Below, in pieces: positions 1-11,169 of a stretch of 28,622 bases of DNA. The stretch covers positions 1-28,622 of the forward strand of contig NW_026570616.1 of the NCBI RefSeq assembly GCF_019649055.1. Direction: 5' to 3'. A program made the translations under genes and the position numbers. Source of the stretch: Paramacrobiotus metropolitanus (lineage: Eukaryota > Tardigrada > Eutardigrada > Parachela > Macrobiotidae). The notes beneath the pieces are model-generated. The model searched no databases, was not told the DNA's origin, and saw only the letters and a program-made list of their open reading frames with translations. Positions within the stretch are counted from its first letter, which is position 1, and the number at the start of each line of letters is the position of its first letter.

Positions 1-1360
1 AACGCGCTATGCGTAGATCGCGCGTATTACGTACGCACGTGTGGACGTACGTGTTGTGTTTTCTGTTATGTACAGTTTGCTGTTATTATCCAACGCAGTT
101 GATCGCTAATTCCATCCACGATTCTGGTTTAACTAATGAGTCTCAAGTTTCTAATTTCAACTAAATCTGTGTGCTTGTTTCTAGCTGAAAGGTCGTGTGA
201 CTCTAGGTTAGAAGGAAGTTCATATCTCGTTCTGTTTTGTTCTGTTCTGTTTGCTTGTTCATTCGGTTTGGTGATTAGACATTTGGGAAGTTCCTGAGTG
301 TTTCGGTTTCGGTAACTTTCGTTAGGCACAGCAATCCGCTCGTACGTAGCGGAAGTAGGCAGTAGTACCACTTACGGAATCCAGAGCATATTCGCACTCC
401 ACCGATTGAGTAGGTTTGGTTATCTAGTGCGGTTGTCGCGGTGCGACTTCCGCATAGCATGTCAATGCTTTGATTTACACGCGTTATGTTAGCTTGCTAG
501 CTATTGATTGTCAAGGGCGCTATTCCCCGCTTTTGTTATCTGATGTAATTCTTCCCTTGTCGCTTTCATATGCCGCTGCCTTTTCACTTTCCTCACACAT
601 GATCGCTCTGTCTAATTTCCTGAATAACCATTCCCTGCCTCACTTCTGCCTTTCCAATCGTTACCACTAATGTATACGTTTTCCACGTTATCCATGCATT
701 GGCGTACTCGACCGGCCGGTCTGGCCGTATGGTGACCTTTCATTGTTTTGTTCTGCCGTAAAATATCATAACAACTTCAAGTAAGTACTGGTTTAAAATA
801 AAACCCGATTCTGAACGTGATGGGCACTGTACTTGCAGTAGTCTTGGACGCTTGTAGCTGTCAAACACCGACGTATCTTGTGCTTCCTGCTGGCACGGGT
901 TATAGTTGGAAATTGCTAACTCGTAAAATATTTTGTTAGGTCCACATGCACTCACAGTTCAGCTGTGGATAAAATTAGGCAGTTGATTTTTTTGGTTTTT
1001 CACAACCGTCACATTCTGTTGATCATTGCAGAAGAAAATATGTTTCCAGCTTAATGTGATAGCATACCCCAATTCTGATAAATAGTTTTTTATGCATCTG
1101 GAGCCGGTTTCTGTGCTGTGTTGAGCGAAAAAACGTGGCGTAGGCTAAGCTCGGTCCCTTGCAACCGCAGCTCGGTACCGCAAGCTTTCTGATAAAAGCT
1201 TCGATATACACAGTAGTATCACGCTTTTTCTATGTCACAGAATCGGGCGAGTAATTCTCATAGACTGCAATGCAGGCAATTGTTACTCACCGTGCTGGCC
1301 GCTTATTTCTTTGAAACGGTTGTTATTGATGTAAGAAGACACTGCTCCAGTCATTTGTAG
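1..1360. other. Region without a recognised gene
   Basis: No open frame here looks like a known protein, and only short frames without family motifs exist. The stretch at about 225-252 is a degenerate run of TTCTG-type pentamers. The last bases (1351-1360) form a pyrimidine-rich 3' splice acceptor for the receptor-like exon that follows, so part of this region may be an intron of that gene. Confidence 0.5.
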
Positions 1361-1777
1361 GCTGACATGGCTACCTGACCGGAGTCCAGAAAAATACAAC
1401 ACCTCGCTGGCTGGTCCTCCGGTGGATGTCCAGGAGAACCGCGCGGATATTAGTCTGTGCCCCTTGGTGATGACGCCAGAACGTTATGCAGACTCTGACA
1501 TGGTGCCGATGTATTTCTTACGCACCTACCAAATCGGCGTTCATGTTCAACATGTCAAGACAGGCGAAATGCAGCCGATTCTCAACGGACTAGCCAGTAG
1601 TTTTGATGCTGGTACCTGGATGTGTATTGGTCTCGTGTCTTCGTGGATAATAGTGGTGTTCTGGCTGACCAACGTCTTCGTCGTGATGCGCTCCCGAATG
1701 ACAAGTCATTCCCCCGAATTATACCGCTTACCGCGAATACCGCTGCGAAGTTTCATAAAGACCTTTTTGCAAATTAC
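1361..1777 (+). pseudogene. Ionotropic glutamate receptor-like exon fragment (S1 end plus M1)
   Basis: The reading frame opens after a good acceptor (tcatttgtag, 1351-1360). It contains the signature ADISLCPLVMTPERYADSD, the end of the S1 ligand-binding lobe, where family members have AD(I/L)..(A/G)P(L/I)..T.ER....D. About 50 residues later a hydrophobic segment around [18 protein letters not shown] fits the first membrane helix (M1). In the iGluR/IR family the pore loop, M2, S2 and M3 should follow. Here the frame instead runs into a (TA)n tract with no downstream exon visible. Seen: S1 tail and M1 only. Inferred: either one exon of a gene whose other exons are not recognisable here, or a decayed fragment. 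The 3' boundary is not defined by a convincing donor. The frame beginning at 1422 uses GTG, which is not a real start. An antennal-type IR and a classical iGluR cannot be told apart from this piece. Confidence 0.6.
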
Positions 1778-2050
<273 letters not shown>

Positions 2051-2186
2051 GCACACTGGATTGATGGCACACTGGATTGCCCATCGCCAGCACAATTATT
2101 TAAATTCAGTTTATATCTGTTATATTTTAGTTTATATCTGTCGACCTCCATCTTACTGCTGCATTAGTCGTCTAAATTTTTAAGTA

Positions 2187-2867
2187 CAAAGGACGTACCA
2201 AAAGTAAGTTTCCCTATTTTGCCTCTTCCAGCGCAAATGCCTTTAGCTTTTATTATCCATGCAGATATAAATGCCGTTCACTAAGGAAAAGAAGTAAGAT
2301 AAAACTTTGTCTAAGAACAATCAAATGGAGAAGAACTGCCAAAATATCCATCGACCACTTTTTCGCACTTTGCCACGGATTTTACCAGGACAGTTTTTGC
2401 AATTTTTCTCAAACATCCTGTAAACTTTTTGTAACAATCAAAGCGTCTACAAGTTAAGTATTCTTCTCTCTTCTGGTCTCAATTATTAAACAAAAAAATT
2501 CACTTATGCTGTTTTTCTAAGAAAATAGAAACTATCGATGACCAGGTGCAAAACTTCTCAAAAAGATCTGCTACTACAGAAATATTAAGCACACTTTTTG
2601 CAGTTAACACTTTTATTTTACGGCCAGAAACTGGACTGGAGCGGACGTGATACAAGAATGAATGGGTTTCCAAAAAGTCGGTGGAAAATCTGAAAAAGTG
2701 GTACAAGCCATTCTATTTCTCCTTTCTCCCGTTTCTCATCAAACCATTTGATTTTAATTTTCCTGGGTAGTTTACATAATTGCTTATGTTACAAAAAATA
2801 TATCAGTTGTGTATTACTTCAGATGGCGGGGGCAAAATAGAGAAACTTACTTTTGGTACGTCCTTTG
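2187..2867. mobile_element. Mariner-like non-autonomous element (MITE), 681 bp
   Basis: The left end (2187-2223) and the right end (2831-2867) are inverted copies of 37 bp with one mismatch. The outermost bases are CAAAGGACGTACCAAAAGTA. Each end is flanked by TA (2185-2186 and 2868-2869), as expected for Tc1/mariner insertion. The interior has no transposase-like frame, so the copy is non-autonomous or internally deleted. The ends are too similar to be chance, and the TA flanks fix the boundaries. The subfamily is inferred from the TIR style only. Confidence 0.85.
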
Positions 2868-3109
2868 TAATAAAGAATTGTACAGTTCTACACGTGCATA
2901 GTCAGCCCAGAAGAAAATAATTTCAATACACGTTCCAATAACAAGCCAAAAAGCCCCCAGCCACGCTTAGGGCCTGGCAATAAATACGAAACTAAATGCC
3001 GTTCTCCGTTCTCTGTCCACAAGCTTTGGAACGGGCAGGATTATTCTTTATTATATACATCGAGCGCAGCGAAGGTCAACTTGCTCAGTTTTGATACATC
3101 CAGCTGCCG

Positions 3110-6100
3110 CTAGAACAATTTTTGTAGCAATCACTTATATTAGCGCAATCCAGTTTCAGGCTATCTCCTTGTGACCAACACGAAAGTTTGTTGCAGTTTT
3201 GTGTTGCTTTCGGTGGCTTCCAATAGGTCACACTATTGGCGACGTCGCAACACCAACCGATAGCGGCCCAAGACAAATTTTTTTGTGCATCCACATTTAT
3301 GGATGCAATTAAATTTTGGCTATCTCCCCATGTTCGATACGAATGTCTAGTGCATTTTTGTGTTGCTCTAAGTGGATGCAATCAGGACATAATATTGGCG
3401 ATCTCACGATACACACCGCTAGCGCCATATAACAATTTTTTTAGCAATCACTTATATTAGCGCAATCCAGTTTCAGGCTATCTCCTTGTGACCAACACGA
3501 AAGTTTGTTGCAGTTTTGTGTTGCTTTCGGTGGCTTCCAATAGGTCACACTATTGGCGACGTCGCAACACCAACCGATAGCGGCCCAAGACAAATTTTTT
3601 TGTGCATCCACATTTATGGATGCAATTAAATTTTGGCTATCTCCCCATGTTCGATACGAATGTCTAGTGCATTTTTGTGTTGCTCTAAGTGGATGCAATC
3701 AGGACATAATATTGGCGATCTCACGATACACACCGCTAGCGCCATAGAACAATTTTTTTAGCAATCACTTATATTAGCGCAATCCAGTTTCAGGCTATCT
3801 CCTTGTGACCAACACGAAAGTTTGTTGCAGTTTTGTGTTGCTTTCGGTGGCTTCCAATAGGTCACACTATTGGCGACGTCGCAACACCAACCGATAGCGG
3901 CCCAAGACAAATTTTTTTGTGCATCCACATTTATGGATGCAATTAAATTTTGGCTATCTCCCCATGTTCGATACGAATGTCTAGTGCATTTTTGTGTTGC
4001 TCTAAGTGGATGCAATCAGGACATAATATTGGCGATCTCACGATACACACCGCTAGCGCCATATAACAATTTTTTTAGCAATCACTTATATTAGCGCAAT
4101 CCAGTTTCAGGCTATCTCCTTGTGACCAACACGAAAGTTTGTTGCAGTTTTGTGTTGCTTTCGGTGGCTTCCAATAGGTCACACTATTGGCGACGTCGCA
4201 ACACCAACCGATAGCGGCCCAAGACAAATTTTTTTGTGCATCCACATTTATGGATGCAATTAAATTTGGCTATCTCCCATGTTCGATACGAATGTCTAGT
4301 GCATTTTTGTGTTGCTCTAAGTGGATGCAATCAGGACATAATATTGGCGATCTCACGATACACACCGCTAGCGCCATATAACAATTTTTTAGCAATCACT
4401 TATATTAGCGCAATCCAGTTTCAGGCTATCTCCTTGTGACCAACACGAAAGTTTGTTGCAGTTTTGTGTTGCTTTCGGTGGCTTCAATAGGTCACACTAT
4501 TGGCGACGTCGCAACACCAACCGATAGCGGCCCAAGACAATTTTTTTGTGCATCCACATTTATGGATGCAATTAAATTTTGGCTATCTCCCATGTTCGAT
4601 ACGAATGTCTAGTGCATTTTTGTGTTGCTCTAAGTGGATGCAATCAGGACATAATATTGGCGATCTCACGATACACACCGCTAGCGCCATAGAACAATTT
4701 TTTTTAGCAATCACTTATATTAGCGCAATCCAGTTTCAGGCTATCTCCTTGTGACCAACACGAAAGTTTGTTGCAGTTTTGTGTTGCTTTCGGTGGCTTC
4801 CAATAGGTCACACTATTGGCGACGTCGCAACACCAACCGATAGCGGCCCAAGACAAATTTTTGTGCATCCACATTTATGGATGCAATTAAATTTTTGGCT
4901 ATCTCCCATGTTCGATACGAATGTCTAGTGCATTTTGTGTTGCTCTATGGATGCAATCAGGACATAGTATTGGGGATCTCACGATACACACGCTAGCGCC
5001 ATAGAACAATTTTTTTAGCAATCACTTATATTAGCGCAATCCAGTTTCAGGCTATCTCCTTGTGACCAACACGAAAGTTTGTTGCAATTTTGTGTTGCTT
5101 TCGGTGGCTTCCAATAGGTCACACTATTGGCGACGTCGCAACACCAACCGATAGCGGCTCAAGACAAATTTTTTTGGGCATCCACATGTATGGATGCAAT
5201 TAAAAATTTCGGCTATCTCCCCATGTTCGATACGAATGTCTAGTGCATTTTTGTGTTGCTCTAAGTGGATGCAATCAGGACATAATATTGGCGATCTCAC
5301 GATACACACCGCTAGCGCCATAGAACAATTTTTTTAGCAATCACTTATATTAGCGCAATCCAGTTTCAGGCTATCTCCTTGTGACCAACACGAAAGTTTG
5401 TTGCAATTTTGTGTTGCTTTCGGTGGCTTCGAATAGGTCACACTATTGGCGACGTCGCAACACCAACCGATAGCGGCCCAAGACAAATTTTTTTGTGCAT
5501 CCACATTTATGGATGCAATTAAATTTTGGCTATCTCCCCATGTTCGATACGAATGTCTAGTGCATTTTTGTGTTGCTCTAAGTGGATGCAATCAGGACAT
5601 AATATTGGCGATCTCACGATACACACCGCTAGCGCCATAGAACAATTTTTTTAGCAATCACTTATATTAGCGCAATCCAGTTTCAGGCTATCTCCTTGTG
5701 ACCAACACGAAAGTTTGTTGCAATTTTGTGTTGCTTTCGGTGGCTTCCAATAGGTCACACTATTGGCGACGTCGCAACACCAACCGATAGCGGCTCAAGA
5801 CAAATTTTTTTGGGCATCCACATGTATGGATGCAATTAAAAATTTCGGCTATCTCCCCATGTTCGATACGAATGTCTAGTGCATTTTTGTGTTGCTCTAA
5901 GTGGATGCAATCAGGACATAATATTGGCGATCTCACGATACACACCGCTAGCGCCATAGAACAATTTTTTTAGCAATCACTTATATTAGCGCAATCCAGT
6001 TTCAGGCTATCTCCTTGTGACCAACACGAAAGTTTGTTGCAATTTTGTGTTGCTTTTGGTGGCTTCGAATAGGTCACACTATTGGCGACGTCGCAACACC

Positions 6101-6330
6101 AACCGATAGCGGCCCAATACAAATTTTTTTGTGCATCCACATTTATGGATGCAATTAAATTTTGGCTATCTCCCCATGTTCGATACGAATGTCTAGTGCA
6201 TTTTTGTGTTGCTCTAAGTGGATGCAATCACGACATAATATCGGCGATCTCACGATACACACCGCTAGCGCCATAGAACAATTTTTTTAGCAATCCCTTA
6301 TATTAGCGCAATCCAGTTTTTGGCTATCTC
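3110..6330. repeat. Satellite: ten complete ~317-bp tandem units
   Basis: Units start at AGCAATCA, at 3126, 3443, 3760, 4077, 4391, 4706, 5017, 5336, 5653 and 5972. The spacings are 317, 317, 317, 314, 315, 311, 319, 317, 319 and 317 bp. A partial unit flanks each end. The 5' units are nearly identical. The units at 5017 and 5653 are of a second type (TTGGGCATCCACATGTATGG, AAAAATTTCGGC) and alternate with the first type, giving a local 636-bp higher-order repeat. Each unit is itself two diverged halves of about 157-160 bp sharing GGCTATCTCC, TTTTGTGTTGCT, TATTGGCGA and ACAATTTTTTT. Unit length is not a multiple of three, so the recurrent 64-85-residue frames on both strands are not genes. Confidence 0.97.
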
Positions 6331-6331
6331 C

Positions 6332-6490
6332 TGTAACTGAAAGGTGCGTGTGGCGCAGGAAACCCCTAAACTGTGTAACTGAATCGTGCGTGTGCCAGAT
6401 GAAACCTTTTAGGCTTTGTAACAGAAAGGTGATTGTGCCGGATGAAACATTTTAGGTTTTTGCAACTTAAAGGTGCATTTGCGGAATCTG
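6332..6490. repeat. Degenerate ~43-bp tandem repeat, 3.5 units
   Basis: Units begin at 6332, 6374, 6417 and 6461 (spacing 42-44 bp). Each has the pattern TG(T/C)AAC..AAAGGTG, then GTG(C/G)(C/G)..GATGAAAC and TTTTAGG. The array starts exactly where the 317-bp satellite breaks off after GGCTATCTCC. The copies are only moderately similar, so this is an older array than the satellite. Confidence 0.75.
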
Positions 6491-7247
6491 TTTTTTTATT
6501 CTCACATAGCTGAAGCCTTTCTGTGTACCCATGGCACACCTGCCCCCGGCTAACATCCTTCCGGTTCCTCTAAAATTTAGAAAACCTGTTTACTACGAAT
6601 TGTTTAGCTAAAAGACGCAGCTGACAGGAACAGCCTTTGCACTGCAGCACGGCGCGTGAGCGCCGCGCGCTGTGCTTGTAGATTTATTAATATTTTTTTT
6701 TAACAGCTGGATTAGGTCGGAAATGGAGCGTATAATTGCTGCATGTTATGTGTATTCCACTTATTGTAAGCATAGTTTGCATTGTTGTTCACGAGCAGTT
6801 TATACCGCCTCATACCAACCTATAGTTACAGTACTTGGATAGATAACGTTATCGCCAGAGTTATTAGTTACTGTTTTAACACAACTGCATTATAATTTTA
6901 ATTAGAAACTCGGGTCGTCACCTGGGAGACTCAGAGTCTTATTATTCAGAATTCAGATTCAGAGTTTCAGGATCAGAATCAGACTTTAAGTATTCAGACT
7001 CAGACTTTTAGCGTTCAGAATCAGATTCAGACTTTCAGCGCAGGCCATTAAGACTGACTGGAAAACATTTTTTTTGGCTCGTGCCGTTGCCACACTTGTT
7101 AGCACCATCTGTTAACACTGCTTAAACATGTTTAAAAACTGCATGCGCCTTTAATCCCTTTACAGACTTTACTCCACGCTCATTGTTTCTGTTTGTTGCA
7201 GATTCATATGTACGGTAGAAGGGGAAGAGATGTTAAGAAGAGCCCCT
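6491..7247. other. Intergenic, with a TCAGA-rich simple repeat at 6928-7042
   Basis: No coding signal. From about 6928 to 7042 the plus strand is a run of variants of ATTCAGA(A/C)TCAGA at irregular spacing. A GC-rich imperfect hairpin lies at about 6647-6675 (GCACGGCGCG opposite CGCGCTGTGC). The part just before 7248 is expected to be the 3' untranslated region of the minus-strand BTB gene. Confidence 0.5.
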
Positions 7248-8391
7248 TTACAAATTAGCTACAATCTTGGCAGCTTGCTTCTTGAGGTCCTTTAATTCGT
7301 AGATGACAGCTAATTTTAAATACCGCTCGGCGTTCTCCCTGGTAAGCCCAGCAACCATTAAATTTCCACAAATGTCACGTAGATCCTCCAGTTCGTATCT
7401 GCTGGCAACGACCAGTATCTCTTCGGCATTTTTCTTTAATTCTTCCGAAACGGTGCGGCCATATAGAAACTCGAGAATCGCTTCCAAAATGTTTCCAGTG
7501 ATGTCAGTAATTTTGCAAGTGCCAGTTGATTTTTCCGACATATCCGTGCTAAACATGGTGGCAAAAACTGACGATTGAGCAGCGATGATGGCACGGTGTA
7601 CAGAAAATTCGACATTGTCAGCCGAAATTACCTTGAAGTCTGCATAATTGTTCAATTTCAAAATATTTCTCATTTGTTCGGCCAAACGACTCAAACCTTG
7701 CGGTCTAACTAACGTTGTCGGTGCCGTGGATTTTGTATGGAACAGAAAATCGATGGTCAGCGTCTGGTTAGAAGATAAGACGTTGCCCGTAAATAAAAAT
7801 TTTTCGACGCCCGAAATCTCCACAATGGCTGGAATGCATTCGTAATTGCCTGGTTCTAATGTAGCATTTCCTTTTGCTGACAAAATGTTACGCCGTTTGA
7901 CTCGGAAACTGCAATTTTTTGTTAGAATTTGTTTGTATTCGCATTGTTTGCAAATAATGGAGGCACATCACTTACCTCAAGACGAAATCCATCTTGGTGC
8001 AAATGTTTCGTTGGATCGCGGGTTGTTCTTCGAATAAATCAGCGTGAGGCTTAATTGACGCTGTAATACTAATCTCTCTTCGTTCGGGTACGTCTATCGA
8101 GGATCGCTGAATTCTTTCTATGGTAAACATCCATAGTCCAACTGGAAGATCTGGATATTCTGATGATGCACCAACTGCAAGGTCTATTTCATAATTCAGA
8201 GTGTGCACGCTTTCGTAGACCCATAGACCTTTCGTAGACCAATCCTTTAGTAGTACATTGGAATAGTTTCTTTCAGCCTGCTCTTTGACGACATAGTACA
8301 TCCGAAACTCGGAAGCAGGAACCTTAAATGTCAGTCGAACCAAGGGAACGGGCTCCGTGGCAGGATGAACGGGTGATCGGTGCCCGGCCAT
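7248..8391 (-). CDS. BTB/POZ-domain protein, speckle-type-POZ-like, two exons
   Basis: CDS = complement(7248..7908, 7976..8391), 358 residues. The 67-bp intron has a perfect donor (GAG|GTAAGT) and acceptor (TTGCAG|T) and keeps frame. The BTB fold is at about residues 225-325: YADFKV, then HRAIIAAQSSVFATMF, then ILEAILEFLYG. An SPOP-like C-terminal helical tail follows (VASRYELEDLRDICGNLM... NAERYLKLAVIYELKDL). In the speckle-type POZ family BTB dimerises and binds Cullin-3, while an N-terminal MATH domain binds substrates. Here residues 1-220 sit where MATH should be, but I cannot recognise MATH with confidence, so substrate recognition is inferred. The ATG at 8391 was chosen because the frame upstream has no better start. 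A TTTTAG acceptor-like motif lies 2 bases before it, so a 5' UTR intron is possible. No lesion is seen, which makes it the most intact cellular gene in the window. Confidence 0.85.
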
Positions 8392-9560
8392 GCTAAAATC
8401 AAAACACAACTATCCAAAAGTTCAAGGTTAACGTTTAGCGGCAGTGCAGTTCTCAGCTTTTTAATGTGCTACGTTCGTTCTGCTGTCGACACATCTGTTC
8501 CTTTTTAAGTCTGAGCTGGATGATTTGCAGCAAAATTTAACGGCGATAGTACGAGTGGTTCACGTATCCGTTTCATGTTGCACAGCCAGTAGATTCACGT
8601 TCAACACTTGAAAACACTCAACAGTCAACACAAACATGTGTATTGTTAAATCGCAGCTTGTCTGTGTTCCTTGTTACTAAATTATTTAATATATGCCGGT
8701 AGTTTGCGTGAAATGAAGATGTTCGTATCAGCAAGCATGCACCGAAAGCATTTTTATAGTACAAGTAGCAAATGGGTTTTACTAGACAACAGACACAGTC
8801 CAATATTATTACAATTGACAGTGGTAAAAACGGCTCGTTCAGATAGTGTTGGGTAAGCCCGGTCCGGCGCAAACCGGCCCGAACAAGAGGACCGGGCCGA
8901 CGTTTCCACGGCGGCCACCTAGCTGCACAATAATAAGCTCATCTTCAGTAATAAGTACAGTGATGCATAAGTACATTAATAAGTACAGTAATGCACAGCA
9001 TAAGCTCATCTTCATCCATATAAGGTCAGAGGCGCAGTGGCATGTATTAATTATTAGTAACCGAGTATTTGCTGTATATCTGCATGCGGAATCAATATTA
9101 AAATCATTCCAAAAACGTGCGACCATATTAGGATCTATACTTATAATTGTCTGTTTAATTTTAGGCGACTGCTATGCGCCCCGACGTCCGGGCGCACAGA
9201 ATTTAGCTTTGCGCCTCGTTTTTTATTTTCTAATGAAATCTCCGAAAGTACAGGAAGGTGTCCGAAAGTACAGCCGACCCTGTCTCCAAAGTGATCTACT
9301 TATTTGACTCTTTGGTTAGCAGCCGAGCCCCTGGATCCTTTCGCAAATATGGACACTATGTAGTCGGGAAAAGGACATCACAATTACCATGCCCGCTGTA
9401 CCAAAACAGGCGCCCGGCTCAAACAATTGTGCGATATACCCTTGCGCATTCGCGCTCGACACTATCGACGTAAAGAGAACCTCTGAACTCGAACTGCAAA
9501 AGCGAAACTGAGTTCCGCTTCTGGCTTAAGTAAATCATCGAAGAAAAAAAATTACAAAGA
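8392..9560. other. Intergenic; possible hAT-type terminus at 8846-8900
   Basis: From 8846 the sequence TAGTGTTGGGTAAGCCCGG, followed by CCGG-rich arms, resembles the ends of some hAT transposons (CAGTG-type start, then GC-rich subterminal inverted motifs). GCCCGGTCC (8857-8865) pairs perfectly with GGACCGGGC (8889-8897). No matching opposite end or 8-bp duplication was found, so this is a weak call. TCCGAAAGTACAG occurs twice at about 9240-9275. No gene is supported. Confidence 0.3.
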
Positions 9561-9564
9561 CTCC

Positions 9565-9660
9565 GAGGAACGCGGTGTAGTAGTAAAAGGCGTCCCGGTA
9601 AGGGATTTTGGATTTTGTCACGTCCAGATGCAGTTCATGACGTCACAAATATAATCTAGA
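9565..9660 (-). pseudogene. Fragment related to the first exon of the F-box-like gene
   Basis: The plus-strand stretch AGTAGTAAAAGGCGTCCCGG, AAGGGATTTTGGATT, then GACGTCA near 9640 matches 26145-26223 in the same order and orientation. On the minus strand it reads SKIPYRDAFYYY, against SKIPLRDAVYYL at the distal locus. In-frame stops break the upstream part here. This is therefore a short paralogous remnant of that exon, not a gene. Confidence 0.5.
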
Positions 9661-10284
9661 ATATCATTGCATTTATCGCGATTAAGTGTATTAGTTCACA
9701 CACTAATTATTTACACTATTTAATTAATTAGGGTTTTAGTCAGTTTTACAAGTATCTACCAGAAATGAACTTGTTAAGCTAGTTTTGTTCAGAAAAAAAC
9801 CCAGAGTTTTGTGATATTCGAACCATGTGAATTTGAGGTCACGTCACCAAGTTATAAATTTTTAGGCTACTTCGTCGAAATTCAGCAGTTGTTTGCTAAT
9901 GGCGTGAAAAATGTGTGACACATAATTTTTTAACGTCATAAATACAATGCAAAAAATTCCATAAAACTTATCAAATCTAGACCCTAGTTTGGAATATAAA
10001 TTGCATAGAATAGAGTACTATCGTAATCATAATTATACGTACATACTAGCTTGCGTGCACACAGTAAGCCTTTTAGTGCTGGAAACAACTGTCACATTTA
10101 TCGCACAATAAAAGTACAGTCGTGAAAGTGGACGGTTCATGGTACAGTTATACCTGTATGCCCTATAAATAATAAGTGTAATCCTCAACTGTCAAACAGC
10201 CCTAGTCAGACAGCCTTTACCAGTCAGACTCAGCCCTTTAGGGGTCAGACTCAGACTCGGACTCAGCACCTCAGTGCGGGCCCA
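9661..10284. other. AT-rich intergenic DNA with a CAGACTCAG simple repeat at 10195-10275
   Basis: No coding signal. At about 10195-10275 the motif (A/G)TCAGACTCAG recurs irregularly. It resembles the TCAGA run at 6928-7042 but is more GC-rich. The remainder is AT-rich and unassigned. Confidence 0.5.
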
Positions 10285-10822
10285 AGATTGCACATGGACC
10301 AATGACAACCACTTATCTCGAAGGACCAACGGCAGAGGTTGCTTGAAAGTAGTTTGAAAAGGTGTTGCAAAAGTTTCTGAACCCAGTGAAAGGGTGTAAA
10401 ATGTTGTGAACGGAGTGGTGACCGTAAATGTTTGGTTTGCCTTCCGCCGAGTGAAGCACCTCGTTCATTACAAACGCGTGCCCTGTACGCAGCGTCTGAG
10501 TTTGATAGGATTATACTACTGTTGCAAACACACAGTGAGAGAACTGAAATGGATCCCGACTATTCTTAGCTGGTTCTTTATGATGCGGTGGCTGATAAAT
10601 GGAGATCATCAGCATTACTTGCAAAATGGCGGTGAAGGATGGTTGTCGTGGCAGGCGTATTTACATTCTTGGTGGATATGTTGTTGTTCCTGGTAAAAAA
10701 CAATTGGTTTTGAAAGCTTCAAAACGCTTCCATGCTAGCAGTAATTGGGCATCCCCTATCCAGTCCGTGCAAAAGCAGTGAAGCGAACATTTAGCCTGCA
10801 ATGCAACGAGTGCATGTACGAG
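10285..10822 (+). pseudogene. Kelch-repeat gene fragment, copy 1
   Basis: The block from about 10285 to 10815 matches, in reverse complement, the block 18551-19072, with substitutions and indels throughout. Recognisable pieces are CTGAAATGGATCC.GACTAT, GGCGTATTTACATT.TTGG and GTGAAGCGAACA. Translation gives GRRIYILGGYVVV, the GG-containing strand of a kelch blade, followed by KRFHASSN. These align with GYIYILGGW and IRFNTMTGIWEDI of the better kelch remnant at 19.9-20.3 kb. The frame is broken by shifts and stops, so it is a pseudogene. The pogo-like element lies 10 bp beyond the end of homology, separated only by its TA. Confidence 0.7.
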
Positions 10823-10824
10823 TA

Positions 10825-10884
10825 CGAGGACGAGCTTAGTACATGTGATAGACAAAAAAACTAGCGAGAGAATCTGATAACCAT
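10825..10884. repeat. Left terminal inverted repeat of the pogo-like element
   Basis: 60 bp beginning CGAGGACGAGCTTAGTACAT and ending GATAACCAT. Its reverse complement is identical over all 60 bases to 13416-13475. The flanking TA is at 10823-10824. Confidence 0.95.
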
Positions 10885-11169
10885 TTGCGTGCTGTGCAAC
10901 ACTGTCAGCAACCTTAGGCTGGCGGTAGCCGCGCGCCGTCACGCAGCCGTTAGCTGAACACGGCCTGCTATTTACTGTAACGCACACTCGTATTAAAATT
11001 TAAATGCGAGTTTTGTTTTGGTTTTATAACTTTGTTTATAATTGGTTCTCCGCAAAATTTCCAGTAACCAGTGACTGACATTGATTAACCAAGCTCTTGA
11101 TAATATGTTATAAAATTACCATCTAAATATAAAGATTCATCTGGCGAGATATACTACGATGAGAATATC

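Noticed and set aside
3085-6276. Recurrent 64-98-residue frames on both strands inside the satellite, some Cys-rich
   Set aside because: Monomers of ~317 bp are not multiples of three, each frame stops within its unit, and both strands are open alike. These are by-products of low stop density in the repeat.
3126-6288. GTTCGATAC in each satellite unit as a Pol III B box (tRNA/SINE origin)
   Set aside because: No properly spaced A box and no tRNA-like fold around it.
3110-6330. Tandem array as a CRISPR
   Set aside because: The repeats are about 317 bp, directly adjacent with no unique spacers, in a eukaryotic context.
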